From Spirosoma sp. KCTC 42546 (GTDB taxonomy: Bacteria; Bacteroidota; Bacteroidia; Cytophagales; Spirosomataceae): DNA of 64,000 nucleotides. Below are positions 9,341 through 18,507 of this stretch, in pieces. The number at the start of each line of letters is the position of its first letter. Position 1 is the first letter of the stretch. The DNA lies in contig NZ_CP041360.1 of NCBI RefSeq assembly GCF_006965485.1, forward strand, positions 3,948,501 through 4,012,500, given 5' to 3'. Under the pieces are notes generated by a model that saw nothing but the letters and a program-made list of their open reading frames with translations, was not told the DNA's origin and searched no databases. The position numbers and the translations under genes were made by a program.

Positions 9341-9374
9341 ATGGTTGATCTCCGTGGCCTCTGTGTCTCTGTGG
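9341..9374. repeat. Solo arm of CACAGAGR-word repeat
   Basis: On the minus strand this reads as repeats of CACAGAG-type words preceded by AACC, the same text that forms both arms of the hairpins at 39058 and 49596. No partner arm is seen here. Confidence 0.5.
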
Positions 9375-9544
9375 TTAATAATTTGCGCAATTACTTGACG
9401 CCTATTGTCTGGATGATGTAAAGATAAAGGGAAAAAGAAGAGACAACATAAAGATTTAGTGAACAGCCGGCTGATGGCCAATTGATTAGCGTAAACCTAC
9501 CAACTTTTCCTTCTGTCATCCTCTCTTTCCTCCTAAATTTCTCT

Positions 9545-9552
9545 TACCTTTA
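9545..9552 (+). promoter_or_regulatory. Possible -7 box upstream of pyrG
   Basis: TACCTTTA differs from TAnnTTTG at one position and lies 32 bp before the pyrG ATG. Confidence 0.3.
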
Positions 9553-9583
9553 CATCCCGTAACGACCTAAACAGGTTTCAATC

Positions 9584-11281
9584 ATGGCGGCTACGGGACC
9601 AAAATCCGCGAAATATATTTTTGTTACTGGCGGAGTAACTTCATCATTAGGCAAGGGCATTATTGCTTCTTCGCTGGCTAAATTGCTTCAATCCAGGGGG
9701 CTTACGGTAACGATCCAGAAATTCGATCCGTATATCAACATTGACCCCGGCACCCTCAATCCGTACGAACACGGTGAATGCTACGTCACCGACGACGGCG
9801 CTGAAACCGACCTCGACCTTGGCCACTACGAGCGATTCCTGAATCGACCAACCTCGCAGGCCAACAACATTACCACCGGGCGTATTTACAACAACGTCAT
9901 CACCCGCGAACGTCGTGGCGATTTCCTGGGTAAAACGGTGCAGGTTGTGCCGCATATCACCGACGAAATCAAACGGAATATCCGGCTTCTGGGCGAAACG
10001 GGTGAGTACGACATCGTGATTACCGAAATTGGTGGTTGCGTGGGCGATATCGAATCGCTGCCGTTTGTCGAAGCTGTTCGGCAGTTGAAGTTTGAGCTAG
10101 GGGAAAAAGATACCCTTGTTATTCACCTTACACTGGTGCCTTATCTGCAATCGGCGGGTGAACTGAAAACGAAACCCACGCAGCACTCGGTCCGGATGTT
10201 GCTCGAAAATGGCGTGCAACCTGATATCATTGCCTGCCGAACCGAACACCCCTTGCCGCAGGATATTCGTCGGAAAATTGCACAGTTCTGTAACGTTCAG
10301 GTGAGTTCTGTGATCGAAGCGATTGATGCAGAGACGATCTACGACGTACCCTTGCTCATGCAAAAGGAGCGTCTCGACCAGCGGGCGTTGTATATGCTGG
10401 ATCTCTACAACGACAAAGATGCTGATCTGGACGTCTGGAAAGCGTTTTTGGGGCGACTCAAGAACCCTGGCGATGTTGTCCGTATTGGGTTGGTGGGGAA
10501 ATATGTTGAGCTTCACGACGCCTATAAGTCGATTGCGGAGTCGTTCATTCATGCAGGCGCTACCAACGAGTGTAAAGTGCAGTTGGAGTGGATTCAATCG
10601 GAAACTCTGGTGGATGAACACCACTGCTCTGAGGTACTGAGTCAACTGGATGCGGTGCTGGTTGCGCCTGGTTTTGGGGAGCGTGGTATTGATGGAAAAA
10701 TCAATGCAGTGCGTTACGTCCGCGAACAGGGTATTCCATTCCTGGGTATCTGTTTAGGCATGCAGATGGCGGTGATCGAATATGCCCGGAACGTGATGGG
10801 TATCGAAGACGCCCACTCGACTGAAATGGAGCCCCACACGGCTAATCCGGTCATTAGTATGATGGAAGAGCAGAAAAGCATTACCGACAAAGGCGGAACG
10901 ATGCGGTTAGGGGCCTATGCCTGTAAACTTAAACGCGATTCGCTGGCACACCATATCTATGGCAAGACGCAGATTAGTGAACGCCATCGCCATCGGTATG
11001 AATTCAATAATGATTACTTAGCCGCTTTTGAAAAAGCAGGACTCCGCCCAACCGGTATTAACCCGGAAACGGGCTTAGTTGAAGTGGTTGAGCTACCTAA
11101 GGAAGTCCATCCCTGGTATGTAGGCGTGCAGTTTCACCCAGAGCTTAAAAGCACGGTGTTAAATCCGCATCCGCTCTTTGTGAAATTTGTAAAGGCCGCG
11201 CTGGCCTATAGTCAGCAAAAACGTGCCGAACCCGCATCTACAACAACCGCCCATGTAGAAACTGTCGATGCGGTTGATTAA
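9584..11281 (+). CDS. pyrG: CTP synthase
   Basis: 565 residues, full length. The synthetase domain (1 to about 270) begins with KYIFVTGGVTSSLGKG and contains the YINIDPGTLNPYEHGE and DGAETDLDLGHYERF segments that bind UTP and ATP. The glutamine amidotransferase domain has the oxyanion/nucleophile region FLGICLGMQMAV (Cys nucleophile) and the VQFHPE histidine-glutamate pair. It makes CTP from UTP, glutamine and ATP in the cytoplasm. yidC follows, with a promoter at the pyrG stop and a hairpin in between. Confidence 0.97.
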   Translation: MAATGPKSAKYIFVTGGVTSSLGKGIIASSLAKLLQSRGLTVTIQKFDPYINIDPGTLNPYEHGECYVTDDGAETDLDLGHYERFLNRPTSQANNITTGRIYNNVITRERRGDFLGKTVQVVPHITDEIKRNIRLLGETGEYDIVITEIGGCVGDIESLPFVEAVRQLKFELGEKDTLVIHLTLVPYLQSAGELKTKPTQHSVRMLLENGVQPDIIACRTEHPLPQDIRRKIAQFCNVQVSSVIEAIDAETIYDVPLLMQKERLDQRALYMLDLYNDKDADLDVWKAFLGRLKNPGDVVRIGLVGKYVELHDAYKSIAESFIHAGATNECKVQLEWIQSETLVDEHHCSEVLSQLDAVLVAPGFGERGIDGKINAVRYVREQGIPFLGICLGMQMAVIEYARNVMGIEDAHSTEMEPHTANPVISMMEEQKSITDKGGTMRLGAYACKLKRDSLAHHIYGKTQISERHRHRYEFNNDYLAAFEKAGLRPTGINPETGLVEVVELPKEVHPWYVGVQFHPELKSTVLNPHPLFVKFVKAALAYSQQKRAEPASTTTAHVETVDAVD

Positions 11282-11304
11282 GCAGCTAGATTGCTGTAAT
11301 TTTG
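11274..11304 (+). promoter_or_regulatory. Promoter for yidC at the end of pyrG
   Basis: TTG at 11274-11276, a 20-bp spacer, then TAATTTTG at 11297-11304. This matches the Bacteroidota -33/-7 layout and overlaps the pyrG stop codon. It would place the 11315-11392 hairpin in the yidC 5' leader. Confidence 0.55.
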
Positions 11305-11314
11305 CACGAAATTC

Positions 11315-11392
11315 AGTTTGACGTCTGATGTTTGACGTTTGTGGTTTCTCCGGGAGCTACAACATCAAACATCGTACATCAAACATCAAACT
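11315..11392. repeat. Periodic-arm hairpin (GTTTGAYG / CATCAAA words)
   Basis: The left arm 11315-11350 and right arm 11354-11392 are imperfect complements. The right arm is four near-copies of the 7-mer CATCAAA. It lies between pyrG and yidC, 6 bp before the yidC ATG. Confidence 0.75.
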
Positions 11393-11398
11393 ATAAAA

Positions 11399-13252
11399 AT
11401 GGATCGTAATCAAATAATTGGCATTGTCCTGATTCTGGCGATGCTGGTCGGCTATCAGCTACTGGTACCGAAACCCGCGCCCGAAAAACAGCCGGCCCAA
11501 ATAACACAAACCACGAAACCGAAGTCAGCCTCCGGGGCGGAGGCCGCTATTGCCAAGGCAGAGCAACCGCTCGATTCCGCTGCTGCTAAAGCTCAGTTTG
11601 GTGATTTTGCCGCTGCCGCCACGGGTGAGGCCCGCGATATTATCATTGAGAATAAAGATATTAAAGTAACGTTTAGTACGCAGGGTGGCCGTGTGAAGGA
11701 GGTTGTATTAAAAAACTACAAGACCTACGATCAGAAACCATTGGTGCTCATCGACGAGCAAAGCAGCAAGTCATTACTGGAATTGCCCACTAATCGGGGT
11801 AAAGTCGATTTGCACAAACTGTATTACCAGACAACGGCTCAAAACAGCACGGTTAGCGGCCAGCCACAGCAAATTACATTCCGGGCGGAAGTTGCGCCAG
11901 GGCAGTCGGTTGAGCAAGTGTACACTATACCCGCCGAGGGTTATGTGCTGGACTATGGTCTGAAACTAAATGGTCTGGGTAATGCTGTCACTAACGACAA
12001 TATCCGGTTCTTTTGGGAAGATAAGATGCGGCAGTATGAAAACGACCTGAGCAACAACCGTCGGGCTGCCACGATCAATTACCTTACTGCCGATGAGAAC
12101 TTTCAAAACCTGACCGAGGGCGAAAGTAATCAGGAAGTTACTGTTGAGGAGCCCGTACAGTGGTTTACGGTTAAACACAAGTATTTCCTGGCGGGATTTG
12201 TGGCTAAGAATGCTCCATTAACCAAGGCTAACTTTAAAGCGCTTGTTGATCCAACAGACAGCAGTGTTGTGAAAACCGCCATTGCAGATGTAAGTCTTTC
12301 GATGGCTGATGTTAAAGCGGGTAAAGGGCAGTACAAACTCTTTTATGGCCCGAATGACTTTCAGTTGCTGGGAAGCGTAGCCCCGGAATTTGATCGGAAC
12401 GTGTATTTAGGCTATTCTGTACTGAAACCCATTAACAAGTATTTCTTTGTACCGGTCTTTAACTACTTCGAAAAGTTTATTTCGAATTACGGGTTGCTAA
12501 TCATTGCCCTGGTGGTGTTTGTAAAATTGATTCTAACCCCCTTAACCTATAAGTCATACGTTAGTATGGCTAAAATGCGGGTGCTGCAACCGGAGTTGAA
12601 TGAGATGAAAGAACGCGTTGGCGATGATATGGCCAAGCAGCAGGCTGAGCAAATGAAGCTATACCAGGAGGTAGGGGTAAGCCCGCTGAGTGGATGCGTT
12701 CCGGTGCTGGCTACGATGCCAATTCTGTTTGCCCTGTTTATGCTCTTCCCAAACCTCATTGAATTGCGGCAGAAATCATTTTTGTGGGCAAGTGACCTGT
12801 CTACCTACGATGCGTTCATTAAGTTTCCCGCCATTCCGTTTGTGGGTAGTCATTTGAGCTTGTTCACTGTGTTGATGACGGCATCTTCCATCGCGTACGC
12901 TTACTACAACAACCAAACGACGCCAACACAACCGGGTCCGGTGAATATGAAAGCGCTGAGCTATGTATTCCCGCTGATGTTTATGTTTGTCCTGAACTCG
13001 TATCCGGCTGGTTTAACATTCTATTACTTCGTGTCGAACGTAGTGACCATCACCCAACAGCAACTCATTCGCCGGTTTGTTGATGAGGACAAAATAAAAG
13101 CGGTACTGGACGAAAATCGGCGGAAAAATGCCGCTGGTCAGGGTAAGAAACCCGGTGGATTCCAGGCGCTTCTGCAAAAACAACTGGCGGCTGCTGAAGA
13201 AGCCCGCAAACAGGCTGACGAAGCACAACGGAAAGCAAAGTCCAAGAAGTAA
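11399..13252 (+). CDS. yidC: Membrane protein insertase YidC
   Basis: 617 residues from ATG at 11399 (MDRNQIIGIVLILAMLVGYQ, first membrane segment). A large periplasmic beta domain follows (about 80-340). The conserved five-helix insertase core starts near NYGLLIIALVVFVKLILTPL and includes MAKMRVLQPELNEMKE, GCVPVLATMPILFALF and SSIAYAYYNNQ. The C-terminal tail is Lys/Ala-rich. YidC inserts proteins into the inner membrane, alone or with Sec. An upstream extension to 11339 would translate the hairpin and is rejected. Confidence 0.95.
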   Translation: MDRNQIIGIVLILAMLVGYQLLVPKPAPEKQPAQITQTTKPKSASGAEAAIAKAEQPLDSAAAKAQFGDFAAAATGEARDIIIENKDIKVTFSTQGGRVKEVVLKNYKTYDQKPLVLIDEQSSKSLLELPTNRGKVDLHKLYYQTTAQNSTVSGQPQQITFRAEVAPGQSVEQVYTIPAEGYVLDYGLKLNGLGNAVTNDNIRFFWEDKMRQYENDLSNNRRAATINYLTADENFQNLTEGESNQEVTVEEPVQWFTVKHKYFLAGFVAKNAPLTKANFKALVDPTDSSVVKTAIADVSLSMADVKAGKGQYKLFYGPNDFQLLGSVAPEFDRNVYLGYSVLKPINKYFFVPVFNYFEKFISNYGLLIIALVVFVKLILTPLTYKSYVSMAKMRVLQPELNEMKERVGDDMAKQQAEQMKLYQEVGVSPLSGCVPVLATMPILFALFMLFPNLIELRQKSFLWASDLSTYDAFIKFPAIPFVGSHLSLFTVLMTASSIAYAYYNNQTTPTQPGPVNMKALSYVFPLMFMFVLNSYPAGLTFYYFVSNVVTITQQQLIRRFVDEDKIKAVLDENRRKNAAGQGKKPGGFQALLQKQLAAAEEARKQADEAQRKAKSKK

Positions 13253-13268
13253 GTGGAGAGTCAAGCTG

Positions 13269-13347
13269 TGAGTTAAGCATGTAGCGTGAAGAGTAAGAAT
13301 AGACATGATAGATTATTCTTCACTCTTCACGCCACATGCTTAACTCA
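13269..13347. repeat. Hairpin with near-perfect 33-bp arms
   Basis: Left arm from 13269 (TGAGTTAAGCATGTAGCGTG...) and right arm 13314-13347 are complementary except for two or three positions. It lies just after yidC and before the 13375 gene. Confidence 0.8.
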
Positions 13348-13374
13348 TTACTTTTTTGCATTAACCCAATAAAC

Positions 13375-15153
13375 ATGAACGGTAAATCGTGTTGGTATAA
13401 GCTGATGGTTGTTTGTCTGTTCTGCTTGCTGCAGGGGCACACAACTACGGCTCAGATAGCACCTGAGGTTCAGAAACGCTACAATGCCGCGGTTAACCTG
13501 CTGCGGTCAGGCGATTATGAGCGGGCAAAAACGGATCTGAATGTACTGATTCAGCAACGGGGGCCTCTGGCCCCCTATGCCAGTTATTATTATGCTATTG
13601 CCGCATTTCGTCAGCGAAATTTTGCTCAATCCCGGCTGATGCTTAAACAGTTAATGGACCAATTTCCAGACTGGCGTAAAGTAAACGATGCCTATTATTT
13701 GCTTGCTGCTGTTTCCATGGAAATGGGTCAATATGAAGAGGCACTAACGACTATTCAGCAAATAAGTGATCCTGCACTTCGCCCAGACGTTACGAAACTG
13801 GAACAGAATTTTATACACAGAATTACTGATCTAACAAGCCTAAAACAACTAAACAGAAATTTCCCGAATGATCGAATTATTGGGCTTGCCCTGATTGATC
13901 TGATCCAACGAACCGCTAGCGATAAAGATGATCTGGAACTGTCTGACCGACTAACCAATCGGTTTGGCGTTCCGGGCGTAACAGCTACCCAATCCTCCAC
14001 ATCAACGGTTGTAGGTACACCAAATCAGACCAGTCAGCCAGTTACATCGCCCACCCGTAATTCACGCCCAAAAGGCTATTATAACATTGCGGTGATGTTT
14101 CCGTTCCGGCTCGATGAGTTCAATGCTGAAAAACGAGCCCGTGCCAATCAGTATGTGTATGACCTGTACGATGGGATCAAGATGGCCAAAGCCAAGTTGC
14201 AGGAGGAAGGGATCACGGTCAATGTGTTTGCCTACGATCTTGATAATGACGCCAACAAAACGCTGGAATTAGTTAATAGCCCTGCCTTTGCGCAAACAGA
14301 TCTGATTATCGGGCCGCTTTATATAGAACCGAATCGGATTGCTTCGGCCTATGCCAATCAAAATAATATCCTGCTGCTGAACCCCATTGCGACGAGTAGC
14401 GAGTTGGTGGCGAATCAACCCATGTCCTTTCTGGCACAACCGTCGATGAATCAGCAGGCAAAAAAAGTGGCCGACTATACCCGTAGCCTGAATGGGAGCC
14501 GCCGGGCGGCCATTTATTTTGGGACATCCCGTAAAGATTCATTGCTGGCAATGACCTACCAGAATGAACTCAAACAGCAGAATTATACCGTAATTGATTT
14601 TCGGAAAGTAAGTGGTACAGCACAGGCCATGGCCGATGCCATGCAACTAACGGGAAAACCCACTACGACGCGTCCGGCTGCTACGACGGCTACAATCAAT
14701 GTTGGCCATGTGTTTTTTGCCAGTAGTAACGAAGAAGATGGCGCACGGATGATCGATGCGCTCAGTCGACGGCATGTGATGGGGCCACTCATTACCACGG
14801 CATCGGCCTTTGATTTTTATCGAAATTCAACATCAACCTTCAATCGGAAGGATTTGTATTTACTTTACCCCGATTTCATAGATACCTCACGTGAGCCGGT
14901 CATCTCGTTTCAGGAGCAATACGTAGCCAAACGGAATACGATACCATCCGTTTTTGCCAGTGAAGGCTATGACATGATGCTTTTCTTTGGGCGGCAATTG
15001 GCGAAAAATGGACTCCAGGCCCGGAATCGAAGCAATCTGCACTCTGATACAGACGATTATTTACTGTCGGGTTTCGACTATACACAAACGAATGAAAACC
15101 AAATCGTACCAATCGTAAAATACGAAGATGGGCGGTTGGTTAAAATTAATTAG
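13375..15153 (+). CDS. Exported TPR plus type-1 periplasmic-binding-fold protein
   Basis: 592 residues from ATG at 13375, with a signal peptide (LMVVCLFCLLQGHTTTAQ). Residues about 20-170 look like TPR/tetratricopeptide helices (YYAIAAFRQRNFAQSRLMLK, YYLLAAVSMEMGQYEEALTT). After a Thr/Ser-rich linker, residues about 230-590 resemble an ABC-type branched-chain amino-acid receptor (YNIAVMFPFRL, YDGIKMAKAKLQEEG, DLIIGPLYIEP). This two-part design resembles LpoA-like penicillin-binding-protein activators, but a role in peptidoglycan synthesis is only an inference. The frame opens earlier (13336) inside the hairpin, so the later ATG is chosen. Confidence 0.75.
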   Translation: MNGKSCWYKLMVVCLFCLLQGHTTTAQIAPEVQKRYNAAVNLLRSGDYERAKTDLNVLIQQRGPLAPYASYYYAIAAFRQRNFAQSRLMLKQLMDQFPDWRKVNDAYYLLAAVSMEMGQYEEALTTIQQISDPALRPDVTKLEQNFIHRITDLTSLKQLNRNFPNDRIIGLALIDLIQRTASDKDDLELSDRLTNRFGVPGVTATQSSTSTVVGTPNQTSQPVTSPTRNSRPKGYYNIAVMFPFRLDEFNAEKRARANQYVYDLYDGIKMAKAKLQEEGITVNVFAYDLDNDANKTLELVNSPAFAQTDLIIGPLYIEPNRIASAYANQNNILLLNPIATSSELVANQPMSFLAQPSMNQQAKKVADYTRSLNGSRRAAIYFGTSRKDSLLAMTYQNELKQQNYTVIDFRKVSGTAQAMADAMQLTGKPTTTRPAATTATINVGHVFFASSNEEDGARMIDALSRRHVMGPLITTASAFDFYRNSTSTFNRKDLYLLYPDFIDTSREPVISFQEQYVAKRNTIPSVFASEGYDMMLFFGRQLAKNGLQARNRSNLHSDTDDYLLSGFDYTQTNENQIVPIVKYEDGRLVKIN

Positions 15154-15241
15154 TGGAGTAAGTGAAATAGGTGTAATGAGTAGAGTAAGTATAGCCCTAT
15201 CCCACTCAGTACACTTACTCCACCCAGTCCACTCACTCCAC
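15153..15241. repeat. Imperfect hairpin of GTGGAGTRAG words
   Basis: The left arm begins GTGGAGTAAGTGAAATAG at 15153 right after the stop of the previous gene; the right arm ends CCACTCACTCCAC at 15241. Both arms repeat short GAGTAAGT-like words. It sits 4 bp before hemL. Confidence 0.65.
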
Positions 15242-15245
15242 AAAA

Positions 15246-16541
15246 ATGACAACGAGCGAACAGTTATTCGAAAAAGCTAAAACGCTGATTCCTGGCGGAG
15301 TAAACTCACCGGTGCGGGCATTCCGGGCGGTAGGCGGTACACCACTTTTTATCAAGTCGGCCAAAGGGCCTTATCTCTATGATGAAGATGGTCGCCAATA
15401 TATTGAACTGATCAATTCCTGGGGCCCCATGATTTTAGGGCATGCCTTCGAGCCCGTAGAAAAAGCTGTTCGGGATGCCATCCAGCATTCGTTTTCATTT
15501 GGAGCTCCGACGCGCAAAGAAGTCGAGATGGCCGAATTGATTACGACAATGGTTCCTTCCGTGGAGAAGGTACGGATGGTCAACTCCGGTACAGAGGCTA
15601 CCATGGCTGCCATTCGGGTAGCGCGTGGGTTTACCAATCGGGACAAGATCATCAAGTTTGAAGGCTGCTACCATGGCCACGGCGACTCATTTTTGATCGC
15701 TGCCGGAAGTGGTGCCATGACGATGGGCATCCCGGATAGTCCAGGTGTTACAAAAGCTACGGCTGCCGATACACTGACTGCACCGTTCAATGATCTGGCG
15801 GCTGTAGAAGCGTTGCTGGATAATAACCATAACCAGGTGGCGGCTGTCATTCTGGAGCCTGTGGTGGGCAATATGGGCTGCGTATTGCCCGAACCCGGTT
15901 TTCTGGAAGAAATTCGTTCGCTCTGCGACAAGCATGGTGTTGTTCTGATTTTCGACGAAGTCATGACCGGCTTCCGATTAGCAAAGGGCGGAGCACAGGA
16001 ACGATTTGGCATTATTCCGGACCTGACCACTATGGGGAAAATCATCGGTGGCGGGATGCCTGTCGGCGCTTACGGTGGTCGTGCTGATATCATGAATATG
16101 GTATCTCCCGCTGGACCCGTCTATCAGGCCGGAACCCTGTCAGGCAATCCAATTGCGATGTCGGCCGGATTAGCGATGTTGCACCACCTGAATGAACATC
16201 CCGAAGTTTATACGCACCTGGAGGAAATTGGCGAGAAGCTAACCTCCGGTTTCAAGGCTAGTCTACTGAAAATCGGGCTGAATTATACGATCAATCACCT
16301 GGGCTCTATGTTCACGCTGTTCATGACGGAGCAGCCCGTATCGAACTTTACAGATGCCAAGACCTGCGACATACCCTTGTTTGGGCGGTATTTTCACGCC
16401 ATGCTCAAGCGGGGTGTTTACCTGGCACCCTCGCAGTTCGAAAGCCTGTTCTTGTCGGTAGCCTTAACGGATGAGTTAGTAGAGCAGGTAATTCAGGCGA
16501 ATGACGAAAGTTTATTGGAAGTAATGCATACTGTAGACTGA
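15246..16541 (+). CDS. hemL: Glutamate-1-semialdehyde 2,1-aminomutase
   Basis: 431 residues, full length. It isomerises glutamate-1-semialdehyde to 5-aminolevulinate in C5-pathway haem synthesis. The family N-terminus (FEKAKTLIPGGVNSPVRAF) and the SGTEATMAAIR segment are present. The PLP lysine is K265 in TTMGKIIGGGMPVGAYGG, and FDEVMTGFR lies upstream. The last codons (MHTVD) are encoded within the left arm of the hairpin at 16523. cobA and the siroheme-dependent reductase further along use the same tetrapyrrole pathway but are not in the same operon. Confidence 0.96.
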   Translation: MTTSEQLFEKAKTLIPGGVNSPVRAFRAVGGTPLFIKSAKGPYLYDEDGRQYIELINSWGPMILGHAFEPVEKAVRDAIQHSFSFGAPTRKEVEMAELITTMVPSVEKVRMVNSGTEATMAAIRVARGFTNRDKIIKFEGCYHGHGDSFLIAAGSGAMTMGIPDSPGVTKATAADTLTAPFNDLAAVEALLDNNHNQVAAVILEPVVGNMGCVLPEPGFLEEIRSLCDKHGVVLIFDEVMTGFRLAKGGAQERFGIIPDLTTMGKIIGGGMPVGAYGGRADIMNMVSPAGPVYQAGTLSGNPIAMSAGLAMLHHLNEHPEVYTHLEEIGEKLTSGFKASLLKIGLNYTINHLGSMFTLFMTEQPVSNFTDAKTCDIPLFGRYFHAMLKRGVYLAPSQFESLFLSVALTDELVEQVIQANDESLLEVMHTVD

Positions 16542-16619
16542 ATACTGTAAGATGGACAGTTGGTGATAGCCTTGCAGGGGTATTACCCATTTTACAGTAT
16601 TCATTCTATAGTATGCATT
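16523..16619. repeat. Hairpin with 28-bp arms overlapping the hemL 3' end
   Basis: Arms 16523-16550 (AATGCATACTGTAGACTGAA...) and 16592-16619 are complementary except for a few bases. The left arm includes the last six hemL codons, and the right arm ends 3 bp before the ATG of the glycosyltransferase gene. Confidence 0.8.
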
Positions 16620-16622
16620 GTT

Positions 16623-17630
16623 ATGTTCTTCTCCATTATCATCCCCATCTTCAATCGCCCCGACGAACTTCGCGAGTTGCTGAGTAGTCTGACAAAACAG
16701 ACCTACACCAGTTTTGAAGTTATTGTTGTTGAGGACGGCTCTAAATTAAAAGCAGATGGAGTCGTAACGGAGTTCGAAAACCAGCTTACTATCCGGTATT
16801 TTTTTAAAGAGAACTCAGGACAGGGGTTCACCCGAAACTACGGTTTTAAGCAGGCTAAGGGTGATTATTTCGTTATTTTCGATTCAGACGCGCTCATTCC
16901 TGATCACTACTTCCAGGTTGTCAACGAACAGCTTACGAGCTCCTGGTTAGATGCTTATGGCGGTCCTGATGCGGCCCATCCTGAGTTTACGCCTATTCAG
17001 AAAGCCATTAGTTACTCCATGACTTCACCTTTTACAACAGGAGGCATTCGGGGCAGTGGCAAAAATCTGGGCGGTACCTATCACCCAAGAAGTTTCAATA
17101 TGGGCTTATCGAGGAAGGTCTGGGAAACGATCGGCGGGTATAAACTAAGTCGGATGGGGGAGGACATTGAATTTGCGATCCGCATTATCGAGAACGGATT
17201 CAAAACCGGCTTAATCCAGGACGCTTTTATTTATCACAAACGTCGAACAAGTTTTGGTCAGTTTTTTCGGCAGCTTCGTTTTTTTGGTCGCGCCCGGATT
17301 AACATCTCCCGGTATTATCCCAGCGAGCTAAAGCTCGTTCATACCTTTCCGGCTTTATTCACGCTGTTTTTAGCCACCGTACCGGTCTGGGCCTTAATAA
17401 GCCCCGTACTCTTCTGGCTTGCCTTGAGTGTACTTATCGTATTGGCAATCCTCATTTTTATTGATGCTACCCGAAAAGAAAAAAGTTTACAAGTTGGTTT
17501 ACTGAGTGTCGAGGCAGCCTTTGTCCAATTAACAGGTTATGGGGTAGGGTTTTTAAGTGAAGGCTGGAAACGATTTTGGGAACCGAAACAGTTTCGCGAA
17601 ACAGGGGCTAGTATTGAGTACCCATCCTGA
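16623..17630 (+). CDS. Family 2 glycosyltransferase with C-terminal membrane helices
   Basis: 335 residues from ATG at 16623, giving the classic GT-A start MFFSIIIPIFNRPDELREL. The nucleotide-sugar site includes VVEDGS and the DxD-like DSDAL near residue 85. GEDIEFAIRI is the downstream acidic motif. Two hydrophobic segments (FPALFTLFLATVPVWALI and VLFWLALSVLIVLAILIFI) anchor the C-terminus in the membrane. Donor and acceptor are unknown; cell-surface glycan or lipid glycosylation is likely. The upstream extension (16560) runs through the hairpin and is not used. Confidence 0.87.
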   Translation: MFFSIIIPIFNRPDELRELLSSLTKQTYTSFEVIVVEDGSKLKADGVVTEFENQLTIRYFFKENSGQGFTRNYGFKQAKGDYFVIFDSDALIPDHYFQVVNEQLTSSWLDAYGGPDAAHPEFTPIQKAISYSMTSPFTTGGIRGSGKNLGGTYHPRSFNMGLSRKVWETIGGYKLSRMGEDIEFAIRIIENGFKTGLIQDAFIYHKRRTSFGQFFRQLRFFGRARINISRYYPSELKLVHTFPALFTLFLATVPVWALISPVLFWLALSVLIVLAILIFIDATRKEKSLQVGLLSVEAAFVQLTGYGVGFLSEGWKRFWEPKQFRETGASIEYPS

Positions 17631-17740
17631 AAAGGATCAATAGACCATTTTCGTTTATATTTAGGCCAACCCTTCACCAATCGTAACGAAATTGGCCTGT
17701 TGAACGTTATCTACCAAATTCCGCTGAACGACGCATTTCT

Positions 17741-18097
17741 ATGACCAAGCTTGCTAAACCACCCGGCCAACGATTAGTGAAACGTATGAGCACCCGAACG
17801 AAGGGACTGATTATAGCTCCTCTGGGTTTGTTGTTGTTTAGTGCGGGACTGTGTGTGTTGAGTGTAGCAGCTGAGGCAAACCATTCGGGAGCTCCGTTTC
17901 GGCAATGGTTTCTATGGGGTGCGTATAGCCTGATCCTGATTAACAGTGGACTATTATTATTTGGGCAGGCGGTTCGCTACCGGGCTCAGTTGGACTATCG
18001 CCGGTTTGTGCGCCGGGAGCTTAAAAAGCGGGATCGCGAACTGACCCGGATTCTCCAGAAACGCAAAACCTCGCCTACTAAGGGCGAGGTTAAATGA
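17741..18097 (+). CDS. Small two-helix membrane protein of unknown function
   Basis: 118 residues, basic at both ends, with two hydrophobic segments (GLIIAPLGLLLFSAGLCVLSV near 26-46 and WFLWGAYSLILINSGLLLFG near 57-76) and a charged helical tail (FVRRELKKRDRELTRILQKR). I do not recognise a family. The ATG at 17741 is used; an ATG at 17786 (MSTRTKG) is an alternative. It is convergent with the small gene at 18121 and ends in a hairpin. Confidence 0.6.
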   Translation: MTKLAKPPGQRLVKRMSTRTKGLIIAPLGLLLFSAGLCVLSVAAEANHSGAPFRQWFLWGAYSLILINSGLLLFGQAVRYRAQLDYRRFVRRELKKRDRELTRILQKRKTSPTKGEVK

Positions 18098-18120
18098 CTG
18101 AAACAAGTCATTGAAAAAAC
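18067..18120. terminator. Tandem hairpins between convergent genes
   Basis: AACCTCGCC/GGCGAGGTT (18067-18091) overlaps the end of the upstream ORF. A second stem AATGACT/AGTCATT (18093-18112) is followed by an A-rich stretch. They probably end transcription between the two convergent genes. Confidence 0.5.
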
Positions 18121-18276
18121 TTAAGCAGCTTTCTTTTCTGCAAACGATGCCTTGATGGCGTCAATATCTACGTTCTTGATCGTTGGCTTACGCAGCAATT
18201 GCTTGATCGCATTTACTTTATTGTTGGCAATAGCGCGGTTCCGGCGAGCCTTACGCTTTAGTTCTGTTACTCCCAT
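18121..18276 (-). CDS. Small basic conserved protein (51 aa)
   Basis: The minus-strand frame reads MGVTELKRKARRNRAIANNK, then VNAIKQLLRKPTIKNVDIDA and IKASFAEKKAA. It is strongly basic at the N-terminus, all-helical in appearance, with no signal peptide. I recall similar short proteins as conserved hypotheticals in Cytophagales, but have no function for them; a nucleic-acid or ribosome-associated role would fit the charge and is inference only. It lies divergently from hisS across a 231-bp spacer filled by an ACAGGATT-repeat hairpin. Confidence 0.75.
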   Translation of the reverse strand: MGVTELKRKARRNRAIANNKVNAIKQLLRKPTIKNVDIDAIKASFAEKKAA

Positions 18277-18334
18277 GATTGTATGTTTTTAACGTATCGG
18301 TTCAAAATCAAGGTGCAAAAATACGGTTTTTTCT

Positions 18335-18494
18335 GACAGGATTGACAGGATTGACAGGATTTTTATACTACCATGCCAGTTAAAAGAAATGATTTGACAG
18401 GATTAACGGAAGTTGGATGGGCTAAAAATCCTGTTAATCCTGTAATCCTGTCCATAAACCTTTTTGATTTCTGCAAATCCTGTACTCCTGTCTC
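18335..18494. repeat. Periodic-arm hairpin of GACAGGATT words
   Basis: The left side has three tandem copies of GACAGGATT (18335-18361) and one more near 18396. The right side has the complement AATCCTGT(T) in at least five copies (18426-18494). It fills the spacer before hisS and reaches almost to its -7 box. Confidence 0.75.
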
Positions 18495-18495
18495 T

Positions 18496-18503
18496 TAATT
18501 TTG
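18496..18503 (+). promoter_or_regulatory. TAnnTTTG -7 box directly before hisS
   Basis: TAATTTTG ends 4 bp before the hisS ATG, which suggests a leaderless or near-leaderless transcript. No clear -33 element. Confidence 0.35.
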
Positions 18504-18507
18504 CAGC

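Noticed and set aside
10097..10645. 182-codon minus-strand frame inside pyrG
   Set aside because: Shadow of a highly conserved gene with no family features.
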